From an uncultured Lachnospiraceae bacterium (lineage in GTDB: Bacteria; Bacillota; Clostridia; Lachnospirales; Lachnospiraceae): 45,055 nt of DNA. Every line of letters starts with the position of its first letter. Positions within the stretch are counted from its first letter, which is position 1. The notes below the pieces were generated by a model. That model was not told the DNA's origin, did no database searches, and saw nothing but the letters and a program-made list of their open reading frames with translations. The stretch is taken from contig CAJTPF010000005.1 in NCBI GenBank assembly GCA_910578175.1, positions 76,299 through 121,353 of the forward strand. Direction: 5' to 3'. Below are positions 15,650-24,566 of this stretch, in pieces. The translations under genes were made by a program, and so were the position numbers.

Positions 15650-16012
15650 ATGAAAAATTATAGAATTACGGTAAATGGAAATGTATATGATGTGGAAGTG
15701 GAAGAACTGGCAGCAGGAGCAGCTCCGGCACCGGCGGCTGTAGCGCCAAAGGCAGCTCCGAAAGCGGCACCAAAGCCGACGGCTTCAGGAGCGGAAGGAG
15801 CCGTAAAAGTAAATGCACCGATGCCGGGTAAGATTCTTTCCGTAAAAGTATCTGCCGGACAGGCTGTAAAAAAAGGTGAAGTGATCATGATTCTGGAAGC
15901 CATGAAGATGGAAAACGAAATCGTGGCTCCGGAAGACGGAACCGTGGCTACTGTCAATGTTAATGAAGGTGCAAGTGTGGAAGCAGGCAGCGTATTGGCA
16001 ACATTGAATTAA
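15650..16012 (+). CDS. mmdC: Biotin carboxyl carrier protein subunit
   Basis: Mobile biotin carrier of 120 residues that ferries the carboxyl group between the carboxyltransferases and the membrane subunit. The biotinylation motif EAMKMEN places the target lysine at residue 86. The protein begins with a short RITVNGNVYDVEVEEL segment, followed by an Ala/Pro-rich flexible linker (about 21-50), then the lipoyl/biotinyl domain with VNAPMPGKIL and the expected closing half. This organisation matches MmdC of Veillonella and the 1.3S subunit of propionibacterial transcarboxylase. It is the only biotin carrier in the cluster, so both carboxyltransferases would have to share it. A biotin ligase is not in the window. 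Confidence 0.95.
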   Translation: MKNYRITVNGNVYDVEVEELAAGAAPAPAAVAPKAAPKAAPKPTASGAEGAVKVNAPMPGKILSVKVSAGQAVKKGEVIMILEAMKMENEIVAPEDGTVATVNVNEGASVEAGSVLATLN

Positions 16013-16048
16013 TGATATATTCTTAAAAAACGAACAGGAGGCTATACA

Positions 16049-17194
16049 ATGGATTACGTTGTTGATACACTTGGAAATCTATTGCATCAGACCGCATTTT
16101 TTAATCTTACGTGGGGAAACTTCGTAATGATCTTAGTGGCTCTGATATTTTTATATCTGGCAATAGCGAAAGAATATGAACCGTTATTGCTGGTACCTAT
16201 TGCATTCGGAATGCTTCTTGTTAACATGTATCCGGATATTATGTTAGCAATTAAAGATTCAGACAATGGCGTAGGTGGTTTATTACATTATTTTTATTTA
16301 CTGGATGAATGGAGTATCCTGCCATCCCTGATATTTTTAGGTGTCGGCGCCATGACAGACTTTGGTCCGCTGATTGCCAATCCAAAATGTTTTTTACTGG
16401 GTGCAGCGGCACAGTTCGGTATTTATGTGGCGTATTTTCTCGCTATATTTATGGGATTCAGTGATAAAGCAGCGGCAGCAATTTCTATTATCGGCGGAGC
16501 TGACGGTCCGACCTCTATCTTTCTGGCAGGAAAGCTTGGTCAGACAGCACTGATGGGACCTATTGCGGTAGCGGCATATTCTTATATGTCTCTGGTACCG
16601 ATCATCCAGCCGCCGATCATGAAACTTCTGACAACAGAAAAAGAACGGAAGATTAAAATGGAACAGCTTCGGCCGGTTTCCAAGTTAGAAAAAATACTCT
16701 TCCCGGTCATCATTACAATTGTGGTAGTTCTGATACTTCCAACGACAGCGCCGCTGGTCGGCATGTTGATGCTTGGTAACCTGTTCCGGGAATGCGGTGT
16801 GGTTAAACAGTTAACAGAAACGGCATCCAATGCACTGATGTACATAGTAGTCATACTTCTGGGTACCAGTGTTGGAGCAACAACCAGTGCGGAAGCATTC
16901 TTAAACTGGGATACGATCAAGATCGTGATCCTGGGGCTTGTGGCATTTGCTTTTGGTACGGCGGCAGGTGTCCTGATCGGTAAGATAATGTGTAAGATCA
17001 CACATGGTAAGATCAATCCGCTGATTGGTTCAGCGGGAGTATCAGCAGTACCGATGGCGGCCAGAGTATCACAGAAAGTTGGTTCGGAAGCAGATCCGAC
17101 AAATTTCCTGCTGATGCATGCAATGGGACCGAATGTTGCGGGTGTTATCGGTACGGCAGTTGCAGCAGGAACATTTATGGCAATATTCTTATAA
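16049..17194 (+). CDS. mmdB: Na+-translocating decarboxylase beta subunit
   Basis: Integral membrane subunit (OadB/MmdB/GcdB family) that decarboxylates carboxybiotin and uses the energy to export Na+. It has 381 residues and multiple hydrophobic helices. The family signature GGADGPTSIFLAGKL is present, with the likely sodium-site Asp at residue 152. A second conserved segment, SAGVSAVPMAARVSQKVG, lies near 328 and the NVAG region near the end. An AGGAGG ribosome site precedes the ATG. It is the fourth gene of the operon, after the biotin carrier and before the OadA-type carboxyltransferase. It makes sodium pumping the likely energy output of the cluster. Confidence 0.96.
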   Translation: MDYVVDTLGNLLHQTAFFNLTWGNFVMILVALIFLYLAIAKEYEPLLLVPIAFGMLLVNMYPDIMLAIKDSDNGVGGLLHYFYLLDEWSILPSLIFLGVGAMTDFGPLIANPKCFLLGAAAQFGIYVAYFLAIFMGFSDKAAAAISIIGGADGPTSIFLAGKLGQTALMGPIAVAAYSYMSLVPIIQPPIMKLLTTEKERKIKMEQLRPVSKLEKILFPVIITIVVVLILPTTAPLVGMLMLGNLFRECGVVKQLTETASNALMYIVVILLGTSVGATTSAEAFLNWDTIKIVILGLVAFAFGTAAGVLIGKIMCKITHGKINPLIGSAGVSAVPMAARVSQKVGSEADPTNFLLMHAMGPNVAGVIGTAVAAGTFMAIFL

Positions 17195-17219
17195 TATACA
17201 GGAAAGGAACTGAAAAATT

Positions 17220-18632
17220 ATGGCAGAACAGGTTAAGAAACCGATTAAAATTACAGAAACCGTATTGCGTGATGCTCATCAGTCATTGATCGCCACCAGA
17301 ATGACAACAGAACAGATGCTGCCTATCGTGGATAAGATGGATAAGGTAGGTTATCATTCCGTTGAATGCTGGGGCGGCGCAACATTTGATGCATCTCTGA
17401 GATTTTTAAAAGAAGACCCATGGGAGAGACTTCGCAAGTTGAGAGATGGATTCAAAAATACCAAACTTCAGATGCTATTCCGCGGACAGAATATTCTCGG
17501 ATATAACCACTATGCAGATGATGTGGTTGAATATTTCGTACAGAAATCCATTGCCAACGGTATTGATATTATTCGTATCTTTGACTGTTTTAACGATCTA
17601 GATAATTTAAAAACCGCAGTCAATGCTTCAAAAAAGGAAAAGGGACATGCACAGATCGCATTATCCTATACTCTTGGTGATGCATATACTCTTGATTACT
17701 GGAAAGAGACAGCGAAAAAAATTGAAGAGATGGGTGCAGATTCCATCTGTATCAAGGATATGGCCGGATTACTGCTTCCGTATAAAGCAACGGAACTGGT
17801 TCAGGCGTTAAAAGAAGGTACATCCCTTCCGATCCAGCTTCACACCCATTATACTTCCGGTGTGGCTTCCATGACATATTTGAAAGCAGTAGAGGCAGGC
17901 GTTGACGTGATCGATACGGCTATGTCTCCGTTTTCCATGGGAACCAGCCAGCCGGCCACGGAAGTTATGGTGGAGACTTTTAAGGAAACGCCATATGATA
18001 CGGGATTTGACCAGAATCTTCTGGCAGAGATTGCAGATTATTTCCGGCCGATTCAGGAGGATGCGCTTAAGAGCGGTTTACTGAATCCAAAGGTTATGGG
18101 TGTCAATATCAAGACATTGTTGTATCAGGTACCGGGCGGAATGTTATCCAATCTGGTGTCGCAGTTAAAAGATGCACATGCGGAAGATAAATATTATGAT
18201 GTGTTAGAGGAGATTCCAAAGGTAAGAAAAGATTTTGGAGAACCGCCGCTTGTTACGCCTTCTTCCCAGATCGTGGGTACCCAGGCGGTATTAAATGTAC
18301 TTCAGGGTGAACGGTATAAAATGGCTACAAAAGAGTCTAAGAAGATATTAAGCGGTGAATTTGGTAAGACCGTAAAACCGTTTAACAGGGAGGTTCAGAA
18401 GAAATGTATCGGTAATACCAAGCCGATCACCTGCCGTCCGGCAGATCTGATCAAGCCGCAGCTGGCAGAATTTAAAAAAGAATGTGAACAGTATATTACC
18501 CAGGAAGAAGATGTATTATCATATGCCTTATTCCCGCAGGTAGCTACGGACTTCTTTAAATACAGACAGGCACAGCAGACCAAGGTTGATCCGGCGGCCG
18601 CTGATACCAAAGACGGTGCATATCCGGTATAA
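17220..18632 (+). CDS. oadA: Oxaloacetate/pyruvate carboxyltransferase (OadA/5S type)
   Basis: Carboxyltransferase that works on the oxaloacetate/pyruvate pair, 470 residues, with no biotinyl domain. Metal and active-site motifs of the family are clear: ETVLRDAHQSL with Asp18, FRGQNILGY, the carbamylated-lysine segment SICIKDMAG (Lys179), and LHTHYTSG with His208 and His210 as metal ligands. A C-terminal conserved domain (MLSNLVSQL, VTPSSQIVGTQAV) follows. It lacks the C-terminal carrier domain of full-length OadA or PycB, in line with the separate carrier two genes upstream. It matches the 5S subunit of propionibacterial transcarboxylase. A terminator follows, so it ends the operon. Confidence 0.94.
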   Translation: MAEQVKKPIKITETVLRDAHQSLIATRMTTEQMLPIVDKMDKVGYHSVECWGGATFDASLRFLKEDPWERLRKLRDGFKNTKLQMLFRGQNILGYNHYADDVVEYFVQKSIANGIDIIRIFDCFNDLDNLKTAVNASKKEKGHAQIALSYTLGDAYTLDYWKETAKKIEEMGADSICIKDMAGLLLPYKATELVQALKEGTSLPIQLHTHYTSGVASMTYLKAVEAGVDVIDTAMSPFSMGTSQPATEVMVETFKETPYDTGFDQNLLAEIADYFRPIQEDALKSGLLNPKVMGVNIKTLLYQVPGGMLSNLVSQLKDAHAEDKYYDVLEEIPKVRKDFGEPPLVTPSSQIVGTQAVLNVLQGERYKMATKESKKILSGEFGKTVKPFNREVQKKCIGNTKPITCRPADLIKPQLAEFKKECEQYITQEEDVLSYALFPQVATDFFKYRQAQQTKVDPAAADTKDGAYPV

Positions 18633-18644
18633 TTATATATGATT

Positions 18645-18677
18645 CAGGCTGCTGCAGGATTGCAGCAGCCTGTTTTT
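18645..18677 (+). terminator. Terminator after the biotin-dependent operon
   Basis: Perfect 12-bp arms CAGGCTGCTGCA (18645-18656) and TGCAGCAGCCTG (18661-18672), loop GGAT, then TTTTT. Confidence 0.95.
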
Positions 18678-18759
18678 GAACAGATGAGTATTTTTCCGGG
18701 CAGTAATCCATGGGGCAGTTGTCCGGCAATAATAGGAAAGATGAGGCGCAAAACAGTCA

Positions 18760-19677
18760 ATGGGAAGTGATAAAACAGAACAGGACAGTCTGATATACAG
18801 AATTGGGAAGAAATATGATACAATGAGCAAAGGTCAGAAAAAACTTGCCGCATATATTACGGCAAATTATGATAAGGCCGTTTTTTTAACAGCGGCAAAA
18901 CTGGGAGAGACGGTTTCAGTCAGCGAATCAACAGCAGTTCGTTTTGCAACGCTGCTAGGATACGAGGGTTTTCCGGAATTTCATAAGGCATTGGAAGAAC
19001 TGGTACAGGAGCGGCTGAATTCTATCTCAAAGATAGAGATTACAGAATCTAAATTGTCTAAAGCCGAAGTTTTGGAAACGGTGATGGTTTCAGATGCGGA
19101 AAAAATCCGTCTTACTCTTCAGTCCATATCCAAAGAAGCATTTGAAGAAGCTATTGAAAGTATTATGCATGGAGAACGTATTTATATCATTGGAATCAGG
19201 AACTGTATGCCCCTGGCCTCTTTTTTGGGGTTTTATCTGAATCTGATGTTCGACAATGTGACAGTGGTAACAACAAACAGTGCCAGCGAGATCTTCGAAC
19301 AGATGATAAACATCAATCCCGGGGATGTGGTGATCGGAATCAGTTTTCCCAGATATTCCATGCGGACACTGAAAGCCATGGAGTTTGCCAATGACAGAAA
19401 TGCGAAAGTTATATCTATTACTGATGATAAACATTCGCCGTTAAACCTGTATTCCTCCTGTAATCTGCTGGCGCGGAGTGAAATGGCAACCGTGGTAGAT
19501 TCCCTGGTGGCGCCCATGAGCGTTATCAATGCCATGATCGTGTCGTTGTTTATGAAAAAACCGGAAATCGTAACGGGAAAACTGGAAATGCTGGAGCGAA
19601 TATGGGAAGACTATCAAATATATTCCAGTGATGAGATCAATGTGGCGGAAGACGAAGTGGCGATCCGGAATATTTAG
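18760..19677 (+). CDS. MurR/RpiR family transcriptional regulator
   Basis: Regulator of 305 residues with an N-terminal RpiR-type helix-turn-helix (about residues 1-80, including VSESTAVRFATLLGYEGFPEFH) and a C-terminal SIS sugar-phosphate-binding domain (about 120-270, with IYIIGIRNC, GDVVIGISFPRYS and AKVISITDD). Such proteins sense phosphosugars and control sugar or amino-sugar catabolism. No sugar gene is adjacent, so the target is unknown. It lies just after the terminator of the biotin-dependent operon and 145 bp before an unrelated flavoprotein, so it may be an autonomous gene. The ribosome site is weak, which makes the ATG choice only moderately certain. Confidence 0.9.
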   Translation: MGSDKTEQDSLIYRIGKKYDTMSKGQKKLAAYITANYDKAVFLTAAKLGETVSVSESTAVRFATLLGYEGFPEFHKALEELVQERLNSISKIEITESKLSKAEVLETVMVSDAEKIRLTLQSISKEAFEEAIESIMHGERIYIIGIRNCMPLASFLGFYLNLMFDNVTVVTTNSASEIFEQMININPGDVVIGISFPRYSMRTLKAMEFANDRNAKVISITDDKHSPLNLYSSCNLLARSEMATVVDSLVAPMSVINAMIVSLFMKKPEIVTGKLEMLERIWEDYQIYSSDEINVAEDEVAIRNI

Positions 19678-19822
19678 ATCAGTTATTTTGTACGGGTAGG
19701 CTGCCGGAGGCAGGGAACCGGCTCGTCTGCTTCTGTCCGCCAGTATCCCTTTTTGTCTCAATGAAGAAATCATCCTAAATTTACAAACAATTTTAAATCT
19801 TAAATTTGGAAAGGATATACCC

Positions 19823-21067
19823 ATGTCACGAAGCGTTTTTGTTATCGGTGCCGGCGCTGCCGGAATGATGGCCGCCATTACCGCAGCCTCCAGAGGTTAT
19901 GATGTTACCGTATTTGAAAAAAATGAAAAGCCAGGTAAAAAATTATATATTACCGGAAAAGGCAGATGCAATATTACAAATGCCTGCGATATTGAGGACT
20001 TGTTTCAGAACATTGTAACGAACAGAAAGTTTATGTATAGTTCCTTATATGGATTTGACAACCAGGCAGTTATAGATTTTTTTGAACAACAGGGATTACA
20101 TACCAAGATAGAAAGAGGGAACCGTGTATTTCCGGTATCCGATAAATCTTCCGATGTGATCGGTGTACTGAGCAGCGCCATGCGCAAGGCAGGCGTCAGG
20201 GTTCGTTATATGACGGCAGTAGAAGATATCATTGTGGAACAGGATCGTGTGAAGGGCGTGATTTTATCCGGCGGAAAAAAAGAGTGGGCGGATAATGTTA
20301 TTTTTGCCACCGGTGGACGCTCCTATCCGGTTACAGGATCCGACGGGAAGGGAATGGAGATACTGGCCGGATGCGGACATAGGATCACTTCCCTTTATCC
20401 CGCTCTTGTTCCTATGAATGTGAAAGAAGAATATATTAAAAATATGCAGGGGCTGTCATTAAAAAATGTCCGGGGAAGTTTTTATTTCAGATCAAAACAG
20501 GGAAAGAAGCCGGTGTATGAAGAATTCGGAGAACTGTTATTTACGCATTTTGGTATCAGCGGACCCATTGTGCTGAGCGCCAGCAGTTTTCTGGCAAAAT
20601 ATTTTTCCGAAGAAGAGATAATATTCAAAATTGACCTAAAGCCGGCATTGTCATTCGGGCAATTAGATGATAGAATACTAAGGGAATTTGAAAAAAACAG
20701 AAATCGGGATTTTAAAAATTCTTTAGACGATCTGCTTCCGAAGAAGATGATACCGGTTATGATCGCATATTGCGGAATCGACCCGGATAAAAAGGTGAAT
20801 GTTATATCAAAAGAGGAACGGCAGAATCTGGTAAAGGCGTTGAAGGAATTTACCATGACGGCAGTATCTTTGCGGGGGTATAGTGAGGCGATCATTACAC
20901 AGGGAGGGATCGACGTTAAGGAGATCAATCCGGCAACCATGGAGTCCAAACGGATCCGGCATTTATTTTTAGCCGGGGAACTGCTGGATGTGGATGCACT
21001 GACGGGAGGATTCAATCTGCAGATCGCATGGTCTACCGGACATTTGGCCGGGGAAAATGTATATTAA
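19823..21067 (+). CDS. HI0933/BaiN-like FAD-dependent oxidoreductase
   Basis: FAD-binding flavoprotein of 414 residues in the HI0933/YhiN family (often labelled NAD(P)/FAD-dependent oxidoreductase or aminoacetone-oxidase-like). The N-terminal dinucleotide fold has GAGAAGMMAAI at about residues 8-18, then the acidic residue in FEKNEKPGKK and the diagnostic GKGRCNITNA. The closing block TQGGIDVKEINPATMESKR and the terminal GGFNLQIAWSTGHLAG are also typical. The physiological substrate is unknown. It starts a run of housekeeping genes (cmk, ispH, S1) that are linked to a family member in many Clostridia. The ribosome site GGAAAGGA lies before the ATG. Confidence 0.9.
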   Translation: MSRSVFVIGAGAAGMMAAITAASRGYDVTVFEKNEKPGKKLYITGKGRCNITNACDIEDLFQNIVTNRKFMYSSLYGFDNQAVIDFFEQQGLHTKIERGNRVFPVSDKSSDVIGVLSSAMRKAGVRVRYMTAVEDIIVEQDRVKGVILSGGKKEWADNVIFATGGRSYPVTGSDGKGMEILAGCGHRITSLYPALVPMNVKEEYIKNMQGLSLKNVRGSFYFRSKQGKKPVYEEFGELLFTHFGISGPIVLSASSFLAKYFSEEEIIFKIDLKPALSFGQLDDRILREFEKNRNRDFKNSLDDLLPKKMIPVMIAYCGIDPDKKVNVISKEERQNLVKALKEFTMTAVSLRGYSEAIITQGGIDVKEINPATMESKRIRHLFLAGELLDVDALTGGFNLQIAWSTGHLAGENVY

Positions 21068-21087
21068 AGACGAAAGGATTTTAATAA

Positions 21088-21762
21088 ATGAATGGAACGA
21101 TAAATGTGGCGATTGACGGACCTTCCGGTGCCGGAAAGAGTACCGTTGCCAGACTTGCAGCCGGAAAGCTGGGGTATGTTTACGTGGATACGGGAGCGAT
21201 GTACAGGGCACTGGCACTGGCATGCATTCGAAAGGGATTAGATCCGGAAGATGAAACCGGTATTGTAAAAATCTGTCAGGAGTCGGATGTAACGATCAGC
21301 TATAAGGGCGGCGAACAGGTAGTATTACTGGATGGAGAAAATGTCAATTCCCTGATCCGGTCCGAAGAAGTCAGCAGAATGACGTCTCCGGTTTCCGCGT
21401 ATCCACAGGTAAGGGAGAAACTGCTGAAACTGCAGAGAAATCTGGCTGCAGAACATAATGTCATTATGGACGGCAGGGATATCGGGACCAATGTCCTGCC
21501 AAAGGCCAGCCCCAAAATTTATTTAACGGCATCCGTGAAAACCAGGGCAGCCAGACGTTATTCGGAACAGCAGGAACGCGGACTGGACTGTACGCCGGAG
21601 GAAATCGAAAAAGATATCGAAGAGCGGGATTACAGAGATATGCACAGGGAGTGCGCACCGCTGACCATTGCAGAAGGAGCTGTTCTGCTGGATACTTCTG
21701 ATATGAATATTGATGAAGCAGTTAACGAAGTAATAAAAATAATTGACAGGTGTAAAGCATAG
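21088..21762 (+). CDS. cmk: Cytidylate kinase
   Basis: Phosphorylates CMP and dCMP to the diphosphates for nucleic-acid synthesis. The 224-residue protein has the P-loop GPSGAGKST near residues 10-18, the NMP-binding DTGAMYRALA segment and the DGRDIGTNVLPKA motif, with a lid-region arginine cluster (KTRAARRYSEQ). Length is typical. It lies 20 bp after the HI0933-like gene and ispH begins 1 bp after its stop, so these are co-transcribed. Confidence 0.97.
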   Translation: MNGTINVAIDGPSGAGKSTVARLAAGKLGYVYVDTGAMYRALALACIRKGLDPEDETGIVKICQESDVTISYKGGEQVVLLDGENVNSLIRSEEVSRMTSPVSAYPQVREKLLKLQRNLAAEHNVIMDGRDIGTNVLPKASPKIYLTASVKTRAARRYSEQQERGLDCTPEEIEKDIEERDYRDMHRECAPLTIAEGAVLLDTSDMNIDEAVNEVIKIIDRCKA

Positions 21763-21763
21763 A

Positions 21764-22621
21764 ATGAAAGTAAAAGTTGCAAAAAGCGCCGGATTCTGTT
21801 TTGGCGTAAAACGGGCAGTGGAACAGGTCTATGAGCAGATTGGGAACAATGACGGAAGGAATAAAATATATACCTACGGACCTATCATTCACAATGAAGA
21901 AGTGGTGAATGACCTGGCAGAAAAGGGTGTAACGGTGATCGGTTCCAAAGAAGAACTGGAATCTCTGAAGCAAGGTGTTGTCATCATACGTTCCCATGGC
22001 GTTGAAAAAGAAATATATGATATAATTGAGAAAAACGGACTGATACTCGTAGATGCCACTTGTCCCTTTGTAAGGAAAATTCATAAAATAGTTGAAAATG
22101 AAAAGAATAAGAACAGGCATATCATAATCATCGGAAATGAGAAGCATCCGGAAGTAGAGGGAATCAAAGGATGGGCAGGCGAGGATAGATCTGTTATCAG
22201 CACTGAAGAAGAAGCAAAAGATTTTACTTTGCCGGCGGGAAAATCGGCATGTATTGTATCGCAAACGACATTTAACTACAATAAATTTAAATATCTAGTT
22301 GAAATTATTTCAAAAAAGGGTTATGATATAAGTGTTTTAGACACAATTTGCAATGCCACCCATGAGCGGCAGGCAGAAGCAAAGGAAATTGCAAAAGAAG
22401 TAGATGCCATGATCGTTATTGGCGGCAGACACAGCTCCAATACACAAAAGCTTTATGAAATTTGCAGACAGGAATGTAATAATACTTACTATATACAGAC
22501 ACTAGAAGATTTAGACCTTAGTGAACTCAAAGAGAATAGTTACGTAGGTATTACAGCCGGGGCTTCCACCCCAAATAATATAATCGAGGAGGTTCATACT
22601 AATGTCAGAACAGAGTTTTGA
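21764..22621 (+). CDS. ispH: HMBPP reductase (IspH/LytB)
   Basis: Last enzyme of the MEP isoprenoid pathway: converts (E)-4-hydroxy-3-methylbut-2-enyl diphosphate to IPP and DMAPP with a 4Fe-4S cluster. The 285-residue protein has the three cluster cysteines in order: FCFGVKRA (Cys12), DATCPFV (Cys100) and ICNATHERQ (Cys196), with HGVE and GGRHSSNT substrate motifs. The ATG at 21764, one base after the cmk stop, is preferred to an upstream TTG. Its 3' end overlaps the S1-domain gene by 20 bp in another frame; in some Clostridia these two are fused. Confidence 0.97.
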   Translation: MKVKVAKSAGFCFGVKRAVEQVYEQIGNNDGRNKIYTYGPIIHNEEVVNDLAEKGVTVIGSKEELESLKQGVVIIRSHGVEKEIYDIIEKNGLILVDATCPFVRKIHKIVENEKNKNRHIIIIGNEKHPEVEGIKGWAGEDRSVISTEEEAKDFTLPAGKSACIVSQTTFNYNKFKYLVEIISKKGYDISVLDTICNATHERQAEAKEIAKEVDAMIVIGGRHSSNTQKLYEICRQECNNTYYIQTLEDLDLSELKENSYVGITAGASTPNNIIEEVHTNVRTEF

Positions 22622-23687
22622 ACAACTGTTTGAAGAACAGGGCATGAAACAAATACGAACAGGAGAGATCGTTGAGGGCACAGTAATCAGCGTTAAAGAA
22701 GACGAAATTGTCTTAAATATAGGTTACAAAGCAGATGGTATTGTTACTCGTAATGAATACACCAATACACCAAACGTTGATTTGACCACATGTGTTTCCG
22801 TTGGTGACACCATGGAAGTAAAAGTGCTTAAGGTTAATGACGGCGAAGGCCAGGTATTATTAACTTACAAACGTCTCGCAGCAGAAAAGGGCAACAAGAG
22901 GATTGAAGAGGCGTTCCAGAATAAGGAAGTCTTAAAGGCAAAGGTCATTCAGGTTATGACGGGCGGATTAAGTGTTTCTGTGGAAGAGACCAGAATCTTT
23001 ATTCCTGCCAGTTTGGTATCCGATACCTATGAGAAGGATCTGACCAAGTATGCCGATCAGGAGATTGAATTTGTTGTAACAGAATTTGATCCGAAGAAGA
23101 GAAGAATCATCGGTAATCGTAAGATGCTTCTCGTAGCAGCAAAAGAAGCCAGAATGAAAGAATTACTGGAGACATTAAAAGAAGGAGATATCGTGGAAGG
23201 TACGATCAAAAATGTTACCAACTTCGGTGCATTTATTGATTTAGGCGGAATCGACGGATTACTTCACATTTCTGAAATGTCATGGGGCAGAGTAGAGAAT
23301 CCGCAGAAGACCTTTAAGGCAGGCACACAGATCAAGGTACTGGTAAAAGAGATCAACGGTGAGAAGATTGCGTTGAGCCTGAAGTTTGACGATACAAATC
23401 CATGGTTAAAAGCTGCCATTAATTACCAGACAGGTACGGTTGTGAAAGGCAGTGTTGCCAGAATGACAGATTTTGGTGCATTTATTGAGTTGGAGCCAGG
23501 GATAGATGCATTGTTACATGTATCACAGATATCAAAGGAAAGAATTGATAAGCCGGCGGATGTATTATCGGTTGGACAGGAAATTGAAGCAAAAGTTGTT
23601 GACTTCAATGAGGCTGACAAAAAAATCAGTCTGAGTATCAAAGCTTTACTGGCTGATACGGAAACAAAGGAAGAAGAGGAAGAATAA
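22602..23687 (+). CDS. rpsA: S1 RNA-binding domain protein (ribosomal S1-like)
   Basis: RNA-binding protein of 361 residues made of four S1 domains, at roughly residues 15-87, 100-168, 187-257 and 272-345. The third and fourth carry the classical NFGAFIDLGGIDGLLHISEMSW and DFGAFIELEPGIDALLHVSQ strands. Proteins with four such repeats are usually annotated as 30S ribosomal protein S1 in Firmicutes, although their role in translation is weaker than in Proteobacteria. The ribosome site GAGGAGG lies inside the end of ispH and the ATG overlaps ispH by 20 bp, implying translational coupling. Confidence 0.93.
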   Translation: MSEQSFEQLFEEQGMKQIRTGEIVEGTVISVKEDEIVLNIGYKADGIVTRNEYTNTPNVDLTTCVSVGDTMEVKVLKVNDGEGQVLLTYKRLAAEKGNKRIEEAFQNKEVLKAKVIQVMTGGLSVSVEETRIFIPASLVSDTYEKDLTKYADQEIEFVVTEFDPKKRRIIGNRKMLLVAAKEARMKELLETLKEGDIVEGTIKNVTNFGAFIDLGGIDGLLHISEMSWGRVENPQKTFKAGTQIKVLVKEINGEKIALSLKFDDTNPWLKAAINYQTGTVVKGSVARMTDFGAFIELEPGIDALLHVSQISKERIDKPADVLSVGQEIEAKVVDFNEADKKISLSIKALLADTETKEEEEE

Positions 23688-23729
23688 GCCGGAGATCTTC
23701 ATCTATTATAAACATACGGAGGCTGGATA

Positions 23730-24503
23730 GTGGATTACGAACAATTCAAAGTTCAGATATATAATTTAACTCATATTGATTTAAATGCCTATAAAGAGCG
23801 GCAAATGAAGCGCCGGATCGATGCGCTGATTTCGAAACATAAATTTGAAGGCTATGAACCATATGTTGCTGAAATCTGTAAAAATTCTAAATTGTTTGAA
23901 GAATTCATCAACTATCTGACTATTAATGTTTCTGAGTTTTACCGAAATCCGGAACAGTGGCGGAATCTGGAAAATGAAATGATTCCGTATCTGATTCAGA
24001 ATTTTGGAAATCGTCTGAGGATTTGGAGTGCCGCCTGTTCCACAGGCGATGAACCATATTCCCTTGTGATGGCGTTGTCAAAATTTATGCCGCTGAACAA
24101 TATTAAGATAATCGCAACGGATATCGACCGGCAGGTGTTGGAAAAAGCCCATGTGGGTCTGTATAACCAGAAAAGTCTGGAAGGTGTTCCAAAAGAATTT
24201 GTTACGAAATATTTTAATAAAATCGGTGAGAAGAATTATCAGATTTCTGATGAAATTAAGAAATGTGTGGAATTTAAACAGCATAACCTGCTTTTGAATC
24301 CGTATCCTGAAAATTGTGATATGATCGTCTGCAGAAATGTAGTTATATATTTCACGGATGAGGCCAAGAACCAAATATATCAGAAATTTAATCAGTCATT
24401 AAAAAAAGGTGGAATATTATTTGTAGGCAGTACAGAGCAGATCATAAATTACAGAGAATTAAATTATTCCACGGTTAAGTCATTTTTTTATAAAAAGAAT
24501 TAA
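23730..24503 (+). CDS. cheR: CheR-type protein methyltransferase
   Basis: SAM-dependent glutamate methyltransferase of chemoreceptors, 257 residues. It has an N-terminal helical CheR domain (about 1-75), NVSEFYRNPEQW, the SAM-binding region RIWSAACSTGDEPYSLVM near 92-108, and the C-terminal CRNVVIYFT motif. It starts at a GTG with GGAGG upstream. No receptor, cheA, cheW or flagellar gene is present in the window, so it is an orphan here. It either serves receptors encoded elsewhere or methylates another target. Confidence 0.93.
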   Translation: MDYEQFKVQIYNLTHIDLNAYKERQMKRRIDALISKHKFEGYEPYVAEICKNSKLFEEFINYLTINVSEFYRNPEQWRNLENEMIPYLIQNFGNRLRIWSAACSTGDEPYSLVMALSKFMPLNNIKIIATDIDRQVLEKAHVGLYNQKSLEGVPKEFVTKYFNKIGEKNYQISDEIKKCVEFKQHNLLLNPYPENCDMIVCRNVVIYFTDEAKNQIYQKFNQSLKKGGILFVGSTEQIINYRELNYSTVKSFFYKKN

Positions 24504-24512
24504 ACGATTAGG

Positions 24513-24539
24513 GGCTGTCCTGAACTAAATGGGACAGCC
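24513..24539 (+). other. Hairpin between cheR and rsmD
   Basis: GGCTGTCC (24513-24520) and GGACAGCC (24532-24539) form a perfect 8-bp stem. It lacks a T tract, so termination is doubtful. Its sequence resembles insertion-sequence termini, but no transposase or second copy is present. Confidence 0.5.
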
Positions 24540-24566
24540 TAATTAACTTGAAGGGAAAAGCAGGAC

